From Sarocladium kiliense (Eukaryota; Ascomycota; Sordariomycetes; Hypocreales; Sarocladiaceae), in assembly GCA_030734395.1 (NCBI GenBank), contig JAUZTG010000007.1:124001-188000 (forward strand): a DNA stretch of 64,000 nucleotides. The letters are read 5' to 3'. Below, piece by piece: positions 39,237 to 50,736 of this stretch. The notes below the pieces were generated by a model. That model worked only from the letters and a program-made list of their open reading frames with translations. It was not told where the DNA came from and searched no databases. The position numbers were made by a program, and so were the translations under genes. Numbering within the stretch: the stretch's first letter is position 1; each line of letters starts with the position of its first letter.

Positions 39237-42200
39237 GGTCGCGCACACTGCATAAGCAGCCAAAGGCCTTTTGACTAGAGCCTTTTACGCGCTGAAGCCG
39301 CCGAGCAATTGAGCTTGTGCGGGGTCAGTGGTCTAGCTCAGTTTCTCGTAGTCGACGCGGGGTCTTAGCGTGACCGTGGGCGAGATGTAAGTCGTCTGTA
39401 AGACAGGGATGGACGTGTCCAAGCTGTCCTTAAGGTAGAACGACTCTGACGAAGATGCTGTGCCTGGAAGGTGCTCATGGAATTGCCAAGCTGCATGCTC
39501 TGGCTTGGTGTGTGGATGAGAAACCGGATTCAGGCAGTTGATGGCGAAAGTGGCATGTCATAAAACTAGCAAGCCGGTTCTCGTGTTGTTCTTCCTGGTT
39601 TGCTTGTTCTGAGGGTCGGAATGCTCAAACACGAGCGGCAGGCTAATAGTAGCTTTGATTGTTGATCGTCAGCCGGACGTTTCATGGACTAATCATGCCA
39701 AACAACACGAGGACTTGTGATGTCGTCATGGCTCCGCTGGCATTCCGGATAACTTGATCCAAAAGAGCTTGCTAGTGTGGTTATTACCGTCGATGTCCGT
39801 TTGCGAAGTTAACGCAAATTCGAGCGCCCGAGAGCAATTAGCATGCCTGGGCATTGTCTAACGCCCATGTAGTCATTCAATAGTTGAAGCACGACTTCTA
39901 CAGCTGCTTACAGGGACACGTCTATGGGACGATGGTTTTCCGAACAGAGAACCCCAGGTCTTGACATGCAAAGTAGAGACTTGCAGGATACCTGCAGTCC
40001 GTGGGGGAGCCAAGCGATTGCGTTTGAGCACGAATGAAGTCGATCCGGCGCTGCACGTCGGCACCTAGCACGAGAAGTCTCGACAATGGCGCGACAGTCA
40101 GTGTCGGGTGTTTGTTATTTGGCGACCTCGCTGTTGGTAGGCCCGCATTTGAGCATCCCAATGGAATTTCTATGCGAAGCATGAAGATGGGGCTAAGCAA
40201 TTACACCGCTCAATAGCAGGATTGCGAGCAAGCAGCATGTGCTCCGAGCAAGATATCCCTCATACTGGAGGTCGTGCAACGTTAGCCCCAGGCCTCGATC
40301 CTCTGTAACTCAAGGTGGATAGCGGAACGCCAACCAACTGAAAGAAGTCGTAATGTCCGGCGCAATTCGTTGGTTGTGCTGGAGGCTAAACGATGGGCAG
40401 ATCATGATCATCATTCTCACCGCCAGTCCGGCGAAGATTTCATTGCCCCTACCGTGAAGCGCCTCGGCGTGTCACGTTGTCTCCAGGCACGACGGACCAG
40501 TGTCACGCCGGCGTGGGATGTAAATGCCAGTGGGCTTGGTGAGTTATAGTGCATTCGACAGGCGGGTGGATGGCAGAGCCAGGAGCCTTGTTTTTCGCCT
40601 AGCCTGTTGCGGTGGAGACGGTCGACAACATTGCGAGCTACAGCAAGACCCTGCAGAGAGTGGCCAACGAGAGGTAACTCGATGGTCAGGGCATTGCAGA
40701 CGGGGTGGCTGCATTCTGTCTTGGTGGACGTGGAACGCGGACGCTGGTGGTGCCGAGTGTGCAAGCACCGACTTTGTTGGTCAGGGTTTTTTTTAGTGGC
40801 GATTGATCAGGCGCAGGGAGTGTTTCTATGCGTACACAGTGTGACACACGGTGCGTTTATCGTGGTGGGGGTCATAGTTTGTGTGTTAACTAGAGAATGT
40901 CGCTTCAGTCACGAAATATTTACAGTGCTTCTCGCACCGTCCAGCCATTGGCGGAAGAAGACTCAAGCGAACCAACAACATCGAAATCGTCATACTTTGC
41001 ACTTGGTCGTCCGTTTCCACCCGCCTCTTCCACCCGGATACAGCAACAGTCATCGACCCATCCACCTACGTCTCTCTGACCTATGATCATGTAATATACT
41101 GGAACTTGTTATCTACGTACCGGTTACCTAAATCAACAGCTATGTTTACCATCAGCTTTGTCAAAGCCAAGTCGACACTACGCTCGGTGGGCACGCTGAC
41201 CCTGAGACAGATCAGTTGCGCCCATGTCGGGCTCCTCTTTTGGTGCATGTGCTCCGAGATGACGGCCCGCTGGCGTGCAGAAAAGGGCGAGTGACTTGTT
41301 GTGATCAGAGACATGGAGGCCGGCAGACGATGAGACCGTAGGTAAACCGTAGCGCAATGCGGTGGATGGGGACAGCAAGGTCTCGGAAGACTGGTCGCAG
41401 GGGGCCTCGTTGGCGGATCTCAGATCTTGGCTGTTTCGCTCACCAATATCCACGAGATGCGACAGGCGGGGCACAGGAAGTACTGCCGCTACTGGTGGAT
41501 TCTGGGTCATGAAAGTATCGCGGAACTTGTCGGAGACCAGAATGCAATGCCTCCAGACACGTATCGGTACCCCCCGAGGATCGCTAGGGAGGGACACTGT
41601 CCAGGCGCCAAGTTGCATGTACTTCGACAGTGGAGCTCTACTCCCAATGGCTCTTTGACTTTGTGCTGCACCACCAAAAACAGCCACCGCCAGTGCGTGC
41701 ACAGCGCGGAGCATGGCCTTTGTTGAAGATTTTAGCGGTCCGAGAGCGAGCCACACCCCCAGCCGACCTTCGTTACAGTGATCACAGGCCGCCCACCACC
41801 ATTACTCAACCTCGCTCGTCGCGGTCTCTCGGCGTCTGGTCCACTCCACGTATGCCAACAAAGGCGAGTGGATGGATGGTCACCACCCTTCACCCCCCTC
41901 CACTCACTCGCACTCACTCACTTTCCCCGACCGACTGTCGAACCCGACTCAAGACACAAGCAGACATCGCCAGTGACCAGACAGACAGCCCTCGTTTGCC
42001 GCCAGGAAAACCCTCTTTCCCGCTGTCTTACCCATTCTTATAGCCTCCTCCCGGCCCAGCCTCAAGCCCAGCATTCCCCTCTCTCGCTTCCTGAGTCTTT
42101 CCTACTCTCCCTCTCTTATTGTTCTCCTCCCTTTCCAAATTTCTACGACATCACCTTGTCTCGCCTTTAAATCCCCTTTTGGCATCTGCCTTTGAGCTCT

Positions 42201-43048
42201 TTGCCGCCGCCCGTCTTGAGCGTGCTGCTTGATTCTGCAGTTTGGCCCGAGCACCGACTCGCCTGCCTGAGCCGCCTGCCAAATCCTGGTGCGCGCGAAA
42301 AAAAGAAAAACCCAGCACTGATCCGCCCCAAAAAGACGCCGCCAGCAGTGTCCCGTCAGTGCACTCTCAGCCACTGCTTTGCCCTGCGCCTCCGTTGGTT
42401 ACCAACCACCATAGCGACCAAACAAGCACGATTGGATTGACTGCGCCGCCTTCCGCGGATAATCAGTCACTGTCGTCTTGTCTTTACGACCAAGACGAAG
42501 GGCCTTTGAATCCCAACCATCCCTCGTCGCTTGAGTTCCGGCCTCCGTACCGCGCCACCAAATCCACCACTCGCCTTACGGAACGTCATCCTCCCACGCC
42601 AAGCAGCGTTTCCACCAGGAACCCGCCCACCATCACATCGCATCCTCATCCTACCTCACTGCACAGGACCCTGCGTCGCCCTCCGAGTGATCTGCCCTCT
42701 GTTTGACATCAGAGAGTCCACCTCACTCCGGCAAGTTCCTTGTTCGGCCACGACAACTGGTTCGCAATTGGTTCCTTGACCCTCCATCTCACCTTCAAAC
42801 ACCTGCACATTCACCCATTGACTCAAACCACTACACGATGTTTGTCTTGTCCTTATAGCACTGCCGTGCCTTGTCCCTGGGACACCGACCAACATAACCC
42901 GCTTCGGTTCCCTATTTACAACTCCCATTATTTCACCTACGATACACCTCGACAGCTTTCGAAAGCGACACATTTCTCGACTGCTTGCGATTCTCGACCT
43001 CCAACTCTCTCCAGCAACTATATTGACTGACCATACCTTCCAATCAAC
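39237..43048. other. Long gene-poor region and leader of the DUF2457 gene
   Basis: No family-bearing frame was found on either strand; the longest (41178-41756, -) has no motif. From about 41880 the + strand becomes pyrimidine-rich (notably 42000-42140), as in promoters of strongly expressed fungal genes. Several short upstream frames lie in 42240-42980 before the ATG at 43049, so the transcript may have a long leader with uORFs. Confidence 0.4.
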
Positions 43049-45292
43049 ATGATGGACGCCAGCGCAACTGTCACGTTCAAGGCTCCTGCCTGGGCGTCAG
43101 AAAGCAACGAGGACCTCGGTGAACTCGATGAGCCACCCGAGATACCCAGCATCCGATCCCACACCAGAAATACTTCCAATTTCTCCCGAGCCCCCATTCG
43201 TCGGCCTAGCGAGCAGTCCTCACTGACAAAGGCCATTGTTGGAGGACACGAAGAAGAGGCCCACCACGCGCATCCCGCCATCTCAGGTGCACGACCTCGA
43301 CGACGATCCATGACCAGCAACATCAGCGTGGCCTCTACTGCCGACCTCACCAGCGATACAGGCTTCACGAGCCCCGCTCGTACCAACACACCAAGCCCTC
43401 CCGTCCCGGAGATGGCCATGCTACGTCTTCACGGCAGCGACGTACCTGCACCAAAACCCGTTTCGCTCCTTACTGCTGCGCGCAAGGTCGAGAGTCAGGC
43501 TGCACAGCCTCTACAACCAAGATCTGAACCCGCCAAACCTGAGCCTCGCAAACGTTGCATTCAATTCGCCTGTGGCGGCGCGAAGCCGATCCAGCAGCCA
43601 GAGCTTCAAGCCCCAGCCATGGCCAAGGCACCTTCTGCTCAGGAAGCTCCTCGCCGAACTCCTTGCATCAAATTCGCCTGCCCTGCACGACCTGCTTCCA
43701 CTCAGAACACGCCCCCAAAGCATCATATGCCTACATCACAGCCATCGACTCTCAAGATGGTCTCGCCATCGACGCCCAAGAAGGCTGCATCTGGCAATTC
43801 TTCTCCCCGCTCGACAACACCCCGGCGTCCAGCGAACAAGCTTATTGCGCCACTCCGCCCCCGGTATCTTCGAGCCAACTCATCCGACCTCGGCACAGAT
43901 GGATCGCAGTTCCATGAGTTTGCTAGCGAGATGTCTCGTGAGGATGATTGGATTCGCGACGAGGCTGTGGTCCCGAAGGCCAAGCTGACCATTGACGACA
44001 CTCTTGTCAAGGAGAATGATATCCGTCGCCTGGCTAGGGAAGCCGAGGAGGAGGCTGCGGAAGAGGAGGACGACGATGCCGGTCTTGATGAGGAGGATGA
44101 TGATGATGACAATGACGAGGATGAAGATGAGGACGATGGCGAAGAGACCGTTGAAGAATTTGACGGCTACTCTACCGATGAGGAGACTGGTTTCGCAGAG
44201 TCTGACGAGTCCGCTGATGAGGATGATGACATGGAACTTTGGGTCCTTGGTGGAAACTCTACTTCCATGACTCCTTCTCAGCTCCCCGTTCCTCGCCGAC
44301 CATCTCTGCGTGAGCAGCACTCAGATTCCTCCACGGCGACGACCTCCAGCGCCCGCGACTCCCGCAGGGTCAAGCCTCAGCGCATTCAGCCCAAGGGAGA
44401 TGTTTCTGATCTCCCTGACAGCACCGACTTCGTTTGCGGTACTCTGGATGAGGACAAGCCTCTGGAAGAAGCCTACATGGCACGCTTGGCTGCACGACGC
44501 AACGAGAAGCTTCGACTCATCCCTCAGGACATCGACCCCAGCTTCCCGGCCTCAGATCCTGAAGACGAGGCGGACGAGGACATCTACAACCCGGTTCACC
44601 ACCAAAGTGACGAAGAGATTTTCTTGCATGGTGAGATGGAGGATATCCACCACGATCAGGATCGATCCAGGCGTCGGAAGAAGGACCACTCTCCAACTCC
44701 CAAGAAGTACCATTCGCCGCCAGTCAGACATCGTCTTCACTCGCCTCCGCCTAAGCATCGTCACCACTCCCCACCTCCGAAGCGCCGCCACCACTCTCCA
44801 GCACCAAGACATCGTCACTACTCACCTCCTCCTCGTGTACGAGGCAAGTCTCCCAAGCCGCTGTTTGAGCGCCAGTCTCCCGAGGGCGCCAGGTCACCTC
44901 CCGCACCCAAGAATATGGCAACTCCTACTGGCTCGCCACGTATTGGAGCAGCTCTGCTGGGCTTCGACCTAGCCGGCCGCCCAGGACTGACAGACACGAA
45001 GTCCCTTCCCCGACGACCTGCTGCCTTCTTTGGTTACAAGCAAGCACGCACCCACAAGGCTTCTGAGGATGATGACATCCATGTTCGTGGCGCCATTGAC
45101 ATTGTCAAGGGCCTAGAGAAGAAGCGCCTCCGACGAAAGGAGAAGTTCGACCGCAACTATTGCAAGCGTGCTCGCCAGGGCAAGATCCCTGAGCGCAAAG
45201 CCGTTCCGGGCCGTGGCGCAGAACGTATGAAGGAGCTTGGCCTGCTCATGGCCGGCAAGAAAGACCCAGGTAACTACGTTCTGTCGGTCTGA
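43049..45292 (+). CDS. DUF2457-family fungal protein
   Basis: Single exon, 747 residues, ATG at 43049. Two copies of a short signature, KRCIQFACGGAK and TPCIKFACPARP, lie near residues 167 and 210. An acidic run of Asp/Glu at ~340-375 follows (EEDDDAGLDEEDDDDD). Residues ~550-595 carry His/Pro/Ser repeats (RHHSPPPKRRHHSPAPRHRH-like). The conserved C-terminus is basic: FDRNYCKRARQGKIPERKAV, then GAERMKELGLLMAGKK. These features fit the fungus-only DUF2457 family, of unknown function. Charge pattern suggests a nuclear or RNA-associated protein, which is inference. No membrane segment is seen. It starts the + strand conserved block. Confidence 0.75.
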   Translation: MMDASATVTFKAPAWASESNEDLGELDEPPEIPSIRSHTRNTSNFSRAPIRRPSEQSSLTKAIVGGHEEEAHHAHPAISGARPRRRSMTSNISVASTADLTSDTGFTSPARTNTPSPPVPEMAMLRLHGSDVPAPKPVSLLTAARKVESQAAQPLQPRSEPAKPEPRKRCIQFACGGAKPIQQPELQAPAMAKAPSAQEAPRRTPCIKFACPARPASTQNTPPKHHMPTSQPSTLKMVSPSTPKKAASGNSSPRSTTPRRPANKLIAPLRPRYLRANSSDLGTDGSQFHEFASEMSREDDWIRDEAVVPKAKLTIDDTLVKENDIRRLAREAEEEAAEEEDDDAGLDEEDDDDDNDEDEDEDDGEETVEEFDGYSTDEETGFAESDESADEDDDMELWVLGGNSTSMTPSQLPVPRRPSLREQHSDSSTATTSSARDSRRVKPQRIQPKGDVSDLPDSTDFVCGTLDEDKPLEEAYMARLAARRNEKLRLIPQDIDPSFPASDPEDEADEDIYNPVHHQSDEEIFLHGEMEDIHHDQDRSRRRKKDHSPTPKKYHSPPVRHRLHSPPPKHRHHSPPPKRRHHSPAPRHRHYSPPPRVRGKSPKPLFERQSPEGARSPPAPKNMATPTGSPRIGAALLGFDLAGRPGLTDTKSLPRRPAAFFGYKQARTHKASEDDDIHVRGAIDIVKGLEKKRLRRKEKFDRNYCKRARQGKIPERKAVPGRGAERMKELGLLMAGKKDPGNYVLSV

Positions 45293-46243
45293 GGCAACGA
45301 ATTTGCTCCATTATACCATCTTGACCTATACTATACACCATTTCCTTTCCTTGTTACCATTGCGGCAATGCGAGATTTACGGGTACACATCACCGAGCAT
45401 TTGCATCGCACGGCGTTTCACGGCATTCACTGGCGCTTCACACACACCTGCTTATTGAAGCTTTTCTGGTTTACGACGCACGATATTTATTTGTACCGTC
45501 CGCTTCAAGGACTCTATTTCACCTGTACATACTCATGATAGAGCTGCTGCCAAGACAGAGCTCATCGTATTTATTTTTGCTTGTTCCGCCCCAACCTCAA
45601 TATTGAGGGAGCTGAGAACACGGTCTACTGTTTCACTCGCTTGGATACCCATATAGCTTTCGGAAGACCTAGTGCAGGACTCGAAGTTGCTAGCATCAAA
45701 GCAGAATTTATGTCACGTTTCCAAGACAGCTTACTTCTCAGTCATGATTTGCTACCGTGCTTATGATGATGTATTGACGACTTCGATAAGTTGTGACATG
45801 AGCACAATCACGGGTGCCCAATTTCTGTCTACACCTGCTTCACGCCTTTGGTGAATAAGGAACATACAGAGCCCTGTCGAGGCCGGTAAATTAATCATTC
45901 AACCACCCCTACGTGAAGGTCTTCTTTGACTTAGAATGTAATATCATCGCTCGTCACCTGTTCGTGGCTCATTCACTGTAGCGTGGTGGCGGATCATATG
46001 TTCATGCCTGAAATCGAAGGCTCCCACCCGACCCCCGGCCGGCCACCCCTTCCGCCAGCTTTTTGCCCAGCACCCACCCTTCTAGACAGGCAGCCCTCCC
46101 CAAGACCGCGGCCAGACACGACGTCGACCCTTCCCACTACCTCGATCCCGAACCCTCCCTTCGACCCGAATACTACCATCCCACCAGCATATTTTCATCA
46201 ACCACACAGTCGAAACGTTTCCTATCGAACAGGGTCGCCCATC
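45293..46243. other. Spacer before sar1
   Basis: 3' flank of the DUF2457 gene, then the sar1 leader, which is C-rich from about 46020 to 46200. A frame at 45983-46294 has only low-complexity Pro/Thr and overlaps the first sar1 exon out of frame. Confidence 0.45.
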
Positions 46244-47085
46244 ATGTGGATCGTTAACTGGTGTACGTTGCGAGTGGCGAGGCGAGGGGGATGAACCGCT
46301 GATGGACTACGTATTTCTGACACGTGCACCACAGTCTACGATGTCCTTTCCTCGCTTGGACTCCTAAACAAGCACGCGAAGCTGCTTTTCCTCGGTCTTG
46401 ACAATGCCGGAAAGACTACACTTTTACACATGCTGAAGGTACGACGGCGACGTCCTGGTTTGCGCTGCCCTGGCTGATTGGAGCGGGATAACATGTATGG
46501 CTGATACTGACCCTTTGACGATAGAACGACCGCGTTGCTGTCCTTCAGCCTACTCTTCACCCTAGTGAGTAATAATTCGAAGACGAATACATTGAACGAC
46601 AAGGTCTAACGATTATGCAGCCTCTGAGGAGCTTGCCATCGGCAACGTTCGCTTCACCACTTTCGATCTCGGCGGTCACCAGCAGGGTGAGTTCGCAGCC
46701 TGGCGCGACGAAGACACCAAACATTTACTGACAGCTTCTCACAGCTCGCCGTATCTGGAGAGACTACTTCCCCGAGGTCAACGGTGTCGTGTTTCTTGTT
46801 GACGCAAAGGACCACGAGCGCTTCCCCGAGGCCAAGGCCGAGCTCGACGCCCTCCTCGCGATGGAGGAGCTCTCCAAAGTTCCCTTCGTCATCCTGGGCA
46901 ACAAGATCGACCACCCCGAGGCCGTCTCCGAGGATGAACTGCGACACCAGCTGGGCATGTACCAGACGACGGGCAAGGGCAAGGTGCAGCTCGAGGGCAT
47001 CCGCCCCATCGAGATGTTCATGTGCTCTGTGGTCATGCGCCAGGGCTATGGTGATGGCATAAGATGGCTGTCGCAGTACGTGTAA
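46244..47085 (+). CDS. sar1: Small COPII GTPase Sar1
   Basis: Five exons: 46244-46262, 46335-46438, 46525-46564, 46621-46686 and 46745-47085; all joins close in frame to 189 residues, a typical Sar1 length. The first exon is only 19 nt and yields MWIVNWF across the splice, the membrane-inserting amphipathic N-terminus that replaces the myristoylation site of Arf. G motifs seen are GLDNAGKTT (G1), PTLHPTSEEL (switch I), DLGGHQQARRIW (G3, switch II) and ILGNKIDH (G4). The C-terminus YGDGIRWLSQYV is diagnostic. Sar1-GTP recruits Sec23/24 to ER exit sites to begin COPII budding. Essential and normally single-copy; the gene looks intact. Confidence 0.97.
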
Positions 47086-47861
47086 GCTGGAATAGTACAT
47101 GGAATGACAGGAGTGCGTGATGAGAAGACGATGGCGAGGAAGATTGGCATACGGGGTGGGAGAGATGGCTTTATGAACGCTGGCATTCTCTACAGGCGAA
47201 CATTGGTTGTGTAATTGAAGATTTAATCGATTTTAGCCTCTTAGGTCCTATCATAGACCGCTCTTGCGAGCCTGTTTCAAGGAGCTACCACCTCGGATTA
47301 ACCTGTGACGAGTGCATCTGGGGGGCACGAGCGATGGTTTATGCCGGAGACTCGAGGATAGGATTGAGAAGGCCAGATGAGAGATCGATTTTGGGTGCTT
47401 TGGCCAGTTCGTTTGCCACTATGAATGTTGCAAGTTGGCCCCATTGTCCCTGGAACGTGAACTTTCACATGCCATAGCGCGGCTAAAAGAGCTGGTACCT
47501 CTCATTCGTGGCTGTCTGCCAACTGTGACAGCAACAATCTGCAAATGATGTAGGGGATTATTTCCAGTTTCGATCTATTAATATAAGTTCAGAATATCCA
47601 AAGATCAGATAGTCGAGCAGCCAGGGCCTCACCCCGGGAATGCGACCGTACCTTCTCGTAGATAGACCTGTAGACTCGGGTGCGGCCCCAACGGTTTTGG
47701 CCACTGCGCGACGTCATGCCAGGTCGGCCCACGTCGCAACTCTGCCACTGCATTCCCTCCTCAACCACTAGACCAGGGAAGAACGCACACTCTTCATACA
47801 CCGAAGGTCATGAGAACCTGACGGACCACAGAGCAACACGAAATTGGATCGTCTGCCAAAC
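47086..47861. other. Intergenic, nothing recognised
   Basis: 3' flank of sar1 and leader of the lipase gene. No gene or repeat seen. Confidence 0.45.
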
Positions 47862-50248
47862 ATGTCAAAGCCGCGAGTGCACTTCTTCTCACGCAACGAC
47901 AAGACGTTTGGCTTCCCGCCGGAGGCCTTTGATCCGTCTACCCTTCCCGACGTCGACCATGAGTTCTTCGAACCGGAGGAGCTGAAAGCCTTTGAGAGGG
48001 CTCTCCAGGCTCCTGACCCTTTACAAAGCCCGACGGAACTTCAAAGCCCGATCGATGACATCGGCAGCCCGAGGGGCCTGAGGAGTTCGAGCTCCCTCGA
48101 ACTCACTAAGCGCAACTCGCAGACCGGCAGCGCTTTTGAGGATGACATCAACGCGGTTGCAGCATCGGCTGCTGCGGCGGGTGGAGAGATTCAGTCACCT
48201 GCGCAGGGCACATTTATTACGGCGCAGAACGACTGGGCACCGATCAACTCCCGTATGTACAAGAGTAGCAAGAGGGGCAATTCTCGAAGGCGAAGGAAGG
48301 GTGGCCGTGCGACCGTGGAAGGAATCCTCGGGACCCGGACGAAAGACGAGACGAGAGAAGGCTATCTATATCAGCTCTTCAAGTGGCCCTTACTATTCTT
48401 CGTCTTCGCCTGGCTAGGTGGCCTCTCGATCGCGTACCTATCAACAAGATGGTACATCTGGATGTACGAGCACTTTTTCACCTGGCGAGGCGAACGACAA
48501 ATTCTTCGAAGCAATATGCGCAGAACATTTAGTTATCAAGACTGGGTAGCCGCCGCACGAGATCTCGACAACCACCTCGGCCGGCAGACATGGCGCGAGG
48601 AGAACGATTTTGCGTATTACGACTCAAAGACGGTGAAGCGGGTGTGGGACCAAATGCGCAAGGCAAGAGCACGAGCGGAGATCCAAGAAGGGAAGAAGAG
48701 TGGAGGAAGTGGTGATAAGGCGGTGTTCGAACTGAGGGCGTTGATCGAGGCATGCGTCAAGAATAATTTTGTTGGCGTGGAGAATGCGAGATTGTACAGC
48801 CAGACGTATTACGGGACGAAGAACCTGGTACAGAACTTCATTGACGAAGGTGAGTCCCTCTCTCTGATATCGCCGTTCAAAGCGCGACGGACTAACCGGG
48901 ACTGTCTTTAGTTGAAAGGAGTCTCAAGTTCCTTTTGAGAACGAAGCAGCTGGACCAGGAGGAGAAGAGGATGCTGTTCAAACACATCAACGCGAACTAC
49001 GGCAGGACGGCACTTTGTCTGTCTGGAGGTGCAGGGTTCGCGCACTATCACCTCGGTGTTGTCAGGGGTCTTGTTGACGCCGACTTGCTCCCAGATGTTA
49101 TCACAGGAACGAGTGGTGGCGCGTTGGTAGCGGCACTTGTGGCCACAAGAACCAATGAGGAGCTAAAGGAGCTGCTCGTCCCGGCCCTGGCGGCTCGTAT
49201 CAATGCCTGCGACGAGAGCTTGCCGGTTTGGATCGCGAGATGGTGGAAGACGGGCGCGCGCTTCGACTCTGTAGAATGGGCAAAGAAGTGTAGTTGGTGG
49301 ACAAGGGGCTCGATGACGTTCCGCGAGGCCTACGAAAGGACTGGGAGGATCCTCAACGTGAGCTGCGTCCCTGCTGATCCTCATTCGCCGACCATCCTTT
49401 GCAACTACCTCACAAGCCCGGATTGCGTTATCTGGTCGGCAGTCTTGGCGTCAGCGGCTGTGCCTGGTATTCTGAACCCGGTTGTCCTGATGATGAAGAC
49501 TGCTGATGGAACACTGATGCCGTACTCGTTCGGACACAAGTGGAAGGACGGCAGTCTGCGGACAGACATCCCCATCAAGGCACTCAACACTCACTTCAAC
49601 GTCAACTTTACCATTGTGTCACAGGTCAATCCTCACATCAACCTCTTCTTCTTCTCTTCCAGAGGGACAGTCGGACATCCTGTCACCCATCGCAAGGGCC
49701 GCGGCTGGAGAGGAGGTTACCTCATGTCTGCTTTTGAGCACTATCTGAAGCTCGACATGAACAAGTGGCTCAAATTTATTCGCCATGCAGAGCTGCTACC
49801 TCGGCCACTTGGTCAGGATTGGAGCCAGCTGTGGCTTCAGGAGTTCAGCGGGACAATCACCATCTGGCCCAAATCTATCCCTTCTGACTTTTGGTACATC
49901 CTGTCAGATCCAGATGCACCTCGTCTGGCGCGCATGATCCATGAAGGCAAACAGAGCGTGTACCCCAAGCTCAAGTTTATCGGCAACAGGCTCAAGATTG
50001 AGAGACTGGTGGAACAGGGAAGGAGGGAAACAAGGCCGTGGGCTCGAAGAGGTAGCCTGCAAACGATATTGAGTGAGGAGGACCTCAAGAGCATCCTTGC
50101 GGAAGAGATTGTCAATGGAGCTACAACGGAGGAGGACTCCGCCGACGAGGATGGAGGTGGCGGGCTGGGAATGACTGTTTTGGAGGAGGACGAGGAGGGA
50201 GAGGCAGAGGAAGACGAGGGGTTGGCATTGCGAGAGAAGCATGATTGA
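47862..50248 (+). CDS. Patatin-like phospholipase/triacylglycerol lipase
   Basis: Start ATG 47862 (MSKPRVHFFS); the frame upstream opens only with TTG. Exons 47862-48849 and 48912-50248, 62-bp intron; 774 residues. A hydrophobic segment at ~175-200 (WPLLFFVFAWLGGLSIAYLS) could anchor it to membrane or lipid droplets. The DUF3336-type region (RTFSYQDWVAAARDLDNHLG and on) precedes the patatin domain. The oxyanion motif LSGGAGFAHYHLGV, nucleophile elbow GTSGG (Ser near residue 396) and catalytic Asp in KDGSLRTDIP (~541) form the Ser-Asp dyad. Fungal relatives (Tgl3/4/5 and filamentous orthologues) hydrolyse triacylglycerol or phospholipids. The C-terminus is acidic and disordered. Gene appears complete. 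Confidence 0.92.
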
Positions 50249-50736
50249 GCATTTCTCGATTGATTATAGAGATAAAATAGCATTTAATTGTCGACATCAA
50301 TACCCAAGAGTATTCTTTCTGAGCTCACAATGAAGGACATTAGCCGTGATCAGTATAGATTATCCATGTAAAGTCGGTTCATGCGTCGTTATGCTCAACC
50401 CTAACCCCGGCCGTTATCGATAGGGCCAGTTCAGGAAGGAAGGAGTGAACACGGTTACCATTGATCGGACCTGCCGCGACTTGACGTACTGTGGGGCGCC
50501 AGCACAGCGCTCAAAGGGCACTCTAACCAATCGTAGTTCCCAAAGCCGCTCCCCTAGTGAATCAGGACACTTTCAACATTCACCTGGTCTTTATGGTGGG
50601 ACGCCTTGACACCTGCTTCGCTCCCTCAACATACCGGCTCGACCAACACCGCTTTTTCCTTTTATTGTGTTTTCTCCAGATCTTTTGCTCATAAGCTTGA
50701 CTCTGACGAGCAAGCTGAGCTCTTGCAATCGCCAAA
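50249..50736. other. Intergenic, promoter of sec63
   Basis: No open frame of note. The last 100 bases are pyrimidine-rich, as expected for a housekeeping promoter or leader. Confidence 0.45.

Noticed and set aside
41178..41756. 192-codon minus-strand frame in the gene-poor region.
   Set aside because: No domain, signal peptide or conserved-looking block; consistent with a chance frame in GC-rich DNA.
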